Shown here: positions 57,651 through 64,000 of the stretch, in pieces
How positions within the stretch are numbered: the first letter of the stretch is position 1
Layout: each line of letters starts with the position of its first letter
DNA from: Blastobasis lacticolella
Taxonomy: Eukaryota; Arthropoda; Insecta; Lepidoptera; Blastobasidae
Assembly: GCA_905147135.1 (NCBI GenBank)
Contig: LR990045.1
Span: 14,174,173 to 14,238,172, forward strand
DNA length: 64,000 bases
Reading direction: 5' to 3'
Translations under genes and position numbers: made by a program
The notes under the pieces: generated by a model
The model's input: only the letters and a program-made list of their open reading frames with translations
What the model was told of the DNA's origin: nothing
The model's database searches: none

Positions 57651-59600
57651 TTAAAGTATTACATAAGTAAGTATATACATTTTTCAGAAAGATAGGTTCT
57701 CGTCGAAGTAGAAGACTCTGGTACAATTCCACATACTTATTACTTATCAGAGACAAACTACATATTGAACTATAAAGTGACAAATTGAAACGCCTATAGA
57801 AATATATTAATGGACTTTGAACTTGAATATAACTTCATGACACCTTGCAGGCGTGAATCCAAAAATATCCTCGAGCACCTACGACCAAATTAGGTAAGTT
57901 GAAAGCTAAAACGTAACACCTACATCTTTCGTCATCTCAGATTTACCCTCATGAAATTCGGAGCCATCGACTGTGGATTGGGAATAAATCGGGCTACTAT
58001 TTTAACGCACGACTTTATTCGCACTGAATAAGAATTGAGATCTGTCCATCCGCATCCATTCGACTACTATTCGGGTCCACTGATTTCCATAATAGGGGCC
58101 TGCAAGATAGATGGAGAATTTCACCATTCTAGCAACATATTGGGTTCGGGATAGAGAAAAATGGGCCGTACGTCGCGCCTTGCAAACCAGGGGCGTTAAT
58201 TTACATTGATGCGCCATAACTCTTATGGTGGCGCCCTAGAGGCTATAATCGAACGGCACAAGTATTGATCGAGATGCTTGTAGAGCTAAGGCTTTTATAG
58301 ATTTGAGCAGTACAATACAATTTAAAAAATAAAGTGAGCTATGACTAATTATTTGGTCGCGGTGAGTGTATTTCGAGGCCCCTTTTAAATGCTCCTGCTC
58401 CTTACATAATCTAAGTTTATGGTAGTGTATGTGAACTGATAAGTGTCAGACAGGGTATGGTATATATCTACATATTTTACACCACTTGGCGTTTACCAGC
58501 ACTCGAATAACCTGAAGTCATAAGATAAACTTATAACGTTATCGATAACCAAAACATTGCATCATTAATTCTAGCGGGACCTTAACATAGATGCCTTCAA
58601 AACAGTATCACGTGAATATGCAGAACCGCTGGTGCGTATCTCTGTGAGGACTGAGACGATACCTATGCCTCATACTGTAATTTTACTGCCTACTGCCTTA
58701 GGCTTAACCGAGTACATCCACCGTTAAAAGAGTGGTAAAGAAATCTGAATAATAAGTACTATAGTTCAAAAGAAAGTAACACGAGTGTCCAAGCATTCCT
58801 TGGTAGAAGTTATCCAAGACAAGATTCTGACCAATTCTTCTAAACCTTCCAAGGCCAGATTGACAAAAAAGTTGGAGGCGTAAATTGAAAGAGGGTTAAC
58901 AAATATGTTACGGGCGTGCGGAATTTATGATCGGACTCGTATATTTCAGCGTTTGCCGAGTGCGGGCGAGCGAGGGCCTTCAATCAATCGCGTGATGTAT
59001 AGATTGCTTGCCTAAAAATTATGATGGGGTCAATATTGAAACGCATACATCACTGTTTGTGAGCGGCCAATATTGTCACCTCGTTTCTGTTTTTAGCAGA
59101 GGTTGTTCTGAAAACAAATTCCATGGCGGTACATAAGGTTCGCTGTCGACGTTGATTTTTTTTATGGCATATTTTTATTCTAGTCCACTGACTACAAACA
59201 CTACAAACTTTTTGTTTGTCACTACAAACGAGCACACGGCCCACTTAAAGTAAAGCTTTAATTGTTGTCCATAACATCTATGATTCTTAGGTTTCGACAA
59301 AAATGCAGAATTGCAAGCACGTCACTATGAGGATTAAGAAGTGTACCTCATAATTTAAACCAAAACATAATAATGCAGGTACTGTTATGGGATCCTGTAA
59401 CTAAGGACCACATCCAATCATCTCCATATTGTTAGATCTCAACATTCCACCAGAGTAATCTGCAGGCAACGGAATGAAAAAAAAATTATTGTGAAGTATA
59501 TTAACACAATATTCTTTGTTACATTTAAAGACATTTTAGTCTAGAGCGTAAACTTGAACTAAATTAAAATGTACAAGTTAAACGCAAGCATTTATCGAAG
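57651..59600. other. Intergenic, nothing recognised
   Basis: No supported gene. Small open frames on the minus strand (58002-58217, 59050-59244) lack domains. Confidence 0.5.
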
Positions 59601-59705
59601 CGTCGGTAGCCAAGTGGATATGTCAAATCCTGGATCATGCTCAAGACGGGCCCCGGGGCCTCGTGCGCGAGAGTACAACCGCGACTTTAACAACAATATG
59701 TTTTT
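59601..59705 (+). mobile_element. SINE with internal deletion (head remnant plus tail)
   Basis: 'gcgtcggtagccaagtggat' resembles the tRNA-like head. It is joined directly to the tail 'caaatcctggatcatgctca' ... 'cgtgcgcgagagtacaaccg' ... 'gactttaacaacaatatg', so the middle is missing. Confidence 0.65.
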
Positions 59706-60221
59706 TGAGATTTATCACATTTATCATTTCATAAAACCTTAAGGAAGAGTTTCTCAAAAAGAAATCTTTGCCATTTCATTTTAACAATCGCAGGCTTATG
59801 ATCTTCTTATAAAGTTCTCCTAAAGTTCGGCTTCAAGTTTTCGTAAATGCCTCAAACATTAGTCATAACCGTAAAAAGAGTCATAAAAACACTCATCTCT
59901 GTCTCTCAAAGGGGAAATGTCAACGCAATAATATTAGCCGAACCCTAATTTAATGGACCGCAACCACTTTATGATATGATAAAATTGTATTTCGTAAATA
60001 TTGCACTGTCCAGAAGAGTGCTCGTCTATTTGTTTACCAATATTTGTGTTAGTGGCACCACCTGGACGTTGGTTATGATGACGATGTTATACTGTATTAT
60101 AACATGCTAGTTTTTCCATAGATGGCTGAAAATTCATAATACACATGGCTAATCTAGAAGTGATTTTAGTTAAGTGAACAAGGGTTAGTCTTTTTTTTAG
60201 TTAGAAGCCTACTTACGTCGA

Positions 60222-60460
60222 TATCATCATCATCATCATCATCATCCCAGCCCATAACTGTCCACTGCAGGACTTACGGCCTCTCCTACGAAAGGCCGTA
60301 AGTCCTTGCCATAATCTCCACACTTGGCAGGTTGGAGATCACAGTGTTATAAATATGAGAACGAAAAACGCTGCTGCCTATTTTCCAGCTTACGGAGACT
60401 CATCGATTTTACCCCTCGAAAATTAGTCGCCTTGTTCGAAACTCCCTAGTTTAACATGGT
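60222..60460 (-). repeat. (ATC)8 plus repeat family B, copy 3
   Basis: An exact (atc)8 microsatellite at 60223-60246 leads into 'cccataactgtccactgcag', the family B sequence seen at 1585 and 10715. Inside it, 60271-60282 and 60293-60304 form a perfect 12-bp stem (gacttacggcct), absent from the 1.6-kb copy. Confidence 0.7.
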
Positions 60461-60546
60461 CTAACGTAATTCGATGAAATCGTTATGATCAATCACAATA
60501 ATTGGGATGTTTAGGATGTGTGCTTAAATTTTATAAGATAAATAAT

Positions 60547-60777
60547 ATGTCTACTTACGCTAAGCTTTTCCGTCCTTGCTCTCGGTTTGCCTTGCTTTAT
60601 TCTTCGGATTTATTGGAATCGAATAAGGCCATTACTTTCCGAACGAGACTGTATAAACTAAATATCCCTGAACCTAGTTCCCAATGCAGCGAAGACATCA
60701 TGAAACTTATATCAAGATCCGTTCTTGCTCTCAAGTCCGACGGAAGGTGCCAAGAAATTCCTCCGGTAATAAAGTGA
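60547..60777 (+). CDS. Small hypothetical ORF, possible first exon
   Basis: A 76-codon frame begins MSTYAKLFRPCSRFALLYSS, a basic, serine-rich, acid-free start that could be a mitochondrial targeting peptide. It then reads LYKLNIPEPSSQCSEDIMKL. A possible splice donor (ccg|gtaata) sits five codons before the stop, so it may be an exon and not a whole gene. The IPEP...S.E.I...VL pattern faintly recalls the N-terminal domain of HemK-type release-factor methyltransferases. That is a guess, and no partner exon is seen downstream in the window. It may equally be chance. Confidence 0.25.
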   Translation: MSTYAKLFRPCSRFALLYSSDLLESNKAITFRTRLYKLNIPEPSSQCSEDIMKLISRSVLALKSDGRCQEIPPVIK

Positions 60778-62154
60778 AAAGCAGTATCCTTTCTCAGCGT
60801 TTAAAATTTCAAAGCTGGAGATAAGCTTCTTGTTTATTTGCAGTAGTTTTTTAAGACACAAGATGAGAATCGGAGTAGTGCGAAGCTGCATTTATTAACT
60901 AAGAGCAAGAAGATAAAATGCCTTGTGGCGGAGGATTTGGTATTTGATTTATACTGTTTTTTTTTGTGTACCTACTCTATAAAAGTAGTATGCTTCAGTA
61001 GATGAAAAACGTGTTGAATACTCAAACTCATTCTTTATATTTGCTATATCTACAGAGTGCTATTGAGCTAGGGGCTTTAAATCCAAGAATCTTTCTCTCG
61101 TCAAAGTAAATTACCTACGTTTATTTTGCGAATATAAAACGTAATATTCTTTCTTGAGCTATAAAATAAAGATCGTTTCAGTTTAGAACTAGACTACACA
61201 CTCGCATATACCTCATAAAAACCCAAGCTCAGAGAGGCAGCCTATAAATATATGCGTTTCATAAAATAAATATAATTTCTAAAATGTGATTTTTGATAAA
61301 ATTATGATTATCTAAGACAAATACACAAATTAAAATCACCACGTATAAAATAATCAGAAGATATTTACATTTAAATTAAATTAAACTAAATATCATTTAT
61401 TTCAGGCTCATGGTAGCCCATATAAATAGGTAGTACCTACACTAATTACTACATTACTACATTAGTTTACAAAATAAGATACAATGCCAAATTAAATACA
61501 AAATGCGATGTCAATGTATTAATGTCAATTAAAATCCCAATTATAACGTCATGATTCGATGTTAAATACAATAAAATTTCCAATGTCAACATAATTATAA
61601 ATGTCAAGTAAGTGAATTCAATTGAATTATTAGAACAAAATCAACACTTTAATACTATTTTACTATTGAATAGACGGGGACAAACAACGACTAAGTGGAA
61701 AACTTGATCAACACGCGCGGATCTTCCACCTTGATTAAATTCTGTTTCCAAACAACTCGAATTGAAATCGAGAAAGTTCCCCAGCAAATGAACTCATCGA
61801 GAATACCTGTTCGCATATGAATTTGTCAAATGAGATCGCACAAGTTGACACATGAGAATCAAATCCATTGCATTTGGGATACGCTTGGAGAACGAAAAAG
61901 TTGTTTTCCCCGAAATATTCAATCAAAGTTTGTTCCTACCTGGAGGGGAGTTTTTGCTTGTGGATAAGGGTCCACGAAGCACGAAAAAGTGTCATTACTG
62001 CCTATGGAGGTGCCTATTGCCTGACCAGGAATATATGAGGTGTAGCAATGTTGTGGAATTTTTCATTACTTATTTCTTACACTGACAACAGCAGATAACA
62101 GCAGATACTAATGTCGAGTCGATCCTGACATGATTATTTCGCTACAAACATTTC
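60778..62154. other. Intergenic, nothing recognised
   Basis: AT-rich, with no coding support. Confidence 0.5.
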
Positions 62155-62345
62155 ATAACCCTGTCTTTCTCTCTCATCATCTAGCGTTTATCCCGGCCCA
62201 TGACATGGTCCGCTTTCCTACTTTTTTCCTCCACCTAGCCCGGTCTTCAGCATCCTCACGTCGTAGGCCATTGGCTCTCGCATCCGATTTGACGATGTCA
62301 ATCTATTGCTTGTTAGGTTCCTACACCGCCCGTGGGATCTCTTTA
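62155..62345 (-). repeat. Degenerate LINE-type repeat
   Basis: 'catgacatggtccgctttcc' followed by 'tccacctagcccggtcttca' and 'gcatcctc' resembles a repeat common in lepidopteran genomes, probably antisense to a LINE 3' coding part. The class is not certain. Confidence 0.4.
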
Positions 62346-62877
62346 CTGGTACCGACAGGTTTAGACACCTGTTTTCTACTTATCCCTACAAACAATTGCG
62401 GAATACTAAATACACTGCATCTGGCCGGTTCACGTCTTGAACGATTTTCCTTATGATCTGTATAAACTGACTTGTCTTATTTGGTGAACAAACAATGCCC
62501 AAAATCACGACTTGCCGTATCAATCACGCTACGTACATTGAGTATAGATATCTTGAATTATACAAGAAACACATAGAATGTAAATTTTAACGAATTTTGC
62601 TGCACATAATCCATTTAAAAACATAATTTCCTTAAACAAATAAGACAAGTCAGTCTGGACAGATTATAGACTGTCTAAAGAAAAGTTTTTTTTTTAAATT
62701 CATAAGTCTACTAAAACCGGGCAAATGCCATTTTATTTCTATCCATCTAGTTGCTTTTGCTACATTAATAATATAATTAATTGTCATTAAAATATTTACA
62801 GTTATAATAAAAATACCTATACATTTATACCTAAGTTTAAAATAGCAAAAATATACACTAATACATATAAAATAATA

Positions 62878-64000
62878 CTAAAAATTAAAAAAGTCGTCCA
62901 CACCGCTGTCCCCCGGAATGGTGCCCAGAAAGCTGGCTGCGTTGCCTCGTTGAATAGCGATGCTAATCCGTTGCCCGAGGAACGAGCCAGCTCTCCGGTC
63001 ACCAGTGGTGTCATTTAATTTTTTGGAAAGTTCTGCGAAGAACTTTTTCGCACCAGGGCCCCACGGTCCCAACGTTTCCACCCCAAACGGCTGAATTACG
63101 AAGTCTTGCGCTAGACTTACGTATTTCCTCCGCTTGAGGTCTTCCGCAGCTGACGCCGCAGCCCCAGCGCAGCTGCCAGTGGAGGCAACATGCGAAGGCG
63201 CCAGTGTGTCCACACAGGTAGCGTCCCACACCAGCGCCTTCCTACGCTGCCACCCAATGAGCGTCATGCCGTCGGGCCTCTTGCCATCGTCACGTACGGT
63301 ACCTATCGGCTCTAATACGGCCGGTACGTTGACGGTGACAAGTGCCCTACGAATCATGTCATTGATTGCCGCGTGCCTGGAGATTCGGCCTGCGCTGCGG
63401 GTACACGAAAGACCGTGGTGCCCTAGCGGAACCACAGACGCACCACAAGGACAGTAGTGTGGACGAACCAGATTGACCCCCAATCTTATACCCAAACATA
63501 TAGACAACGATAAGTTGTCCAGGACGGTGCCGATATTCGAGGAGGGGACTGCTTGCAGCCAGAACCCTGACTCTCGCTCTGTCACGGCTAGGAGACGAGC
63601 CCGTTCCGGAAGGTTGGCCGAAGAAACTAATAAATCTTTTAGATTTTTTTTGCACAAAGGCTCGTCCCATAGCCGTTGATGCATCGGAGACTCTGGGAGA
63701 GACTCATTCGGACATATACTCATCCAGGCATTTTTAGCATCTGTGCAGCAAGGACTATCTATAAAACTTGTGTGTGGTCCTAGGATTTTGCTGACTAAAT
63801 TTTCGGTGCTATGAACAGATGATAAAAAAGCCGGGAGAGAAACACTTGAAATTTTGCGCACTCCGATTCCGCCTAAACGAACTGGTAGCGAAGCTTGGGA
63901 CCATGCTCTTGAATTAAGATCTAAATTTAGAATTTTGGAAATTACTGTTCGAATGTCATTATCTAAAGGTATTACTAAATTATCATATCGCCAAAAAGGA
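62878..64000 (-). CDS. Retroelement protein, C-terminal part with nuclease-like domain (partial)
   Basis: The frame is open from the window edge to its stop at 62878-62880; the first in-frame ATG is at 63861, but coding continues upstream of it. Numbering from that ATG: RARLLAVTERESGFWLQAVP (about 87-106), a CxC...H...C knuckle (C137, C139, H149, C153), RHAAINDMIRRAL, then RPDG (195-198) and VWDATCVD (D213). It ends with AIQRGNAASFLGTIPG. A CCHC knuckle followed by R-H, then PD...D, is the arrangement of restriction-endonuclease-like domains in site-specific non-LTR retrotransposons. Before the ATG, RAWSQASLPVRLGGIGVRK resembles the segment just after the RT thumb. No stop occurs in the visible part. 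The family assignment is inference. Confidence 0.7.
   Translation of the reverse strand, partial: PFWRYDNLVIPLDNDIRTVISKILNLDLNSRAWSQASLPVRLGGIGVRKISSVSLPAFLSSVHSTENLVSKILGPHTSFIDSPCCTDAKNAWMSICPNESLPESPMHQRLWDEPLCKKNLKDLLVSSANLPERARLLAVTERESGFWLQAVPSSNIGTVLDNLSLSICLGIRLGVNLVRPHYCPCGASVVPLGHHGLSCTRSAGRISRHAAINDMIRRALVTVNVPAVLEPIGTVRDDGKRPDGMTLIGWQRRKALVWDATCVDTLAPSHVASTGSCAGAAASAAEDLKRRKYVSLAQDFVIQPFGVETLGPWGPGAKKFFAELSKKLNDTTGDRRAGSFLGQRISIAIQRGNAASFLGTIPGDSGVDDFFNF

Noticed and set aside
60223..60246. CRISPR-like or regulatory repeat at the (ATC)8 run
   Set aside because: A plain trinucleotide microsatellite at the end of an interspersed repeat.

Overview
The window looks like gene-poor nuclear DNA from a moth or butterfly. 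It is AT-rich and carries interspersed repeats typical of Lepidoptera: tRNA-headed SINEs, RTE-like and jockey-like LINE pieces, a mellifera-type mariner, and short non-autonomous elements ending in a 'cgaagtcgcgggc'-like tail. The one convincing host gene has introns with GT/AG borders. All identifications come from reading the sequence and comparing it with remembered family features. No database was searched.

Layout. About 1-11.5 kb is intergenic, with a fold-back MITE (2335-2552), a SINE dimer interrupted by a LINE 3' end (5979-6887), a small TIR element (7266-7402), a 26-bp perfect palindrome (7843-7868) and a reverse SINE (10127-10375). From 11.6 to 22.5 kb lies a decayed jockey-like LINE on the + strand. 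It is split in its reverse transcriptase by a 7,352-bp errantivirus-like LTR retrotransposon on the - strand (14146-21497). That element has 240-bp LTRs differing at two positions, a 4-bp target duplication, a tRNA-Ser primer site, a polypurine tract, and gag, pol and env. Gag and pol carry four visible lesions, while env is open throughout.

From 22.5 to 41 kb there is no recognisable host gene. This stretch holds SINEs, RTE fragments, a broken mariner (32132-33295), a LINE 5' fragment, several short elements, a 120-bp-period minisatellite and two long hairpins. From 41497 to 48374 a 12-exon gene on the + strand encodes a polypeptide N-acetylgalactosaminyltransferase (711 residues by my splice model). 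This Golgi enzyme starts mucin-type O-glycosylation. It has an N-terminal membrane anchor, an unusual stem made of skippable exons (one a visible duplication), a complete catalytic domain and a C-terminal ricin-type lectin domain.

From 48.4 to 62.8 kb is again repeat-rich intergenic DNA, with a possible small first exon at 60547-60777. The right edge (62878-64000, - strand) holds the C-terminal part of a large retroelement protein. It has a CCHC knuckle followed by a restriction-endonuclease-like motif, as in site-specific non-LTR elements, and continues beyond the window.
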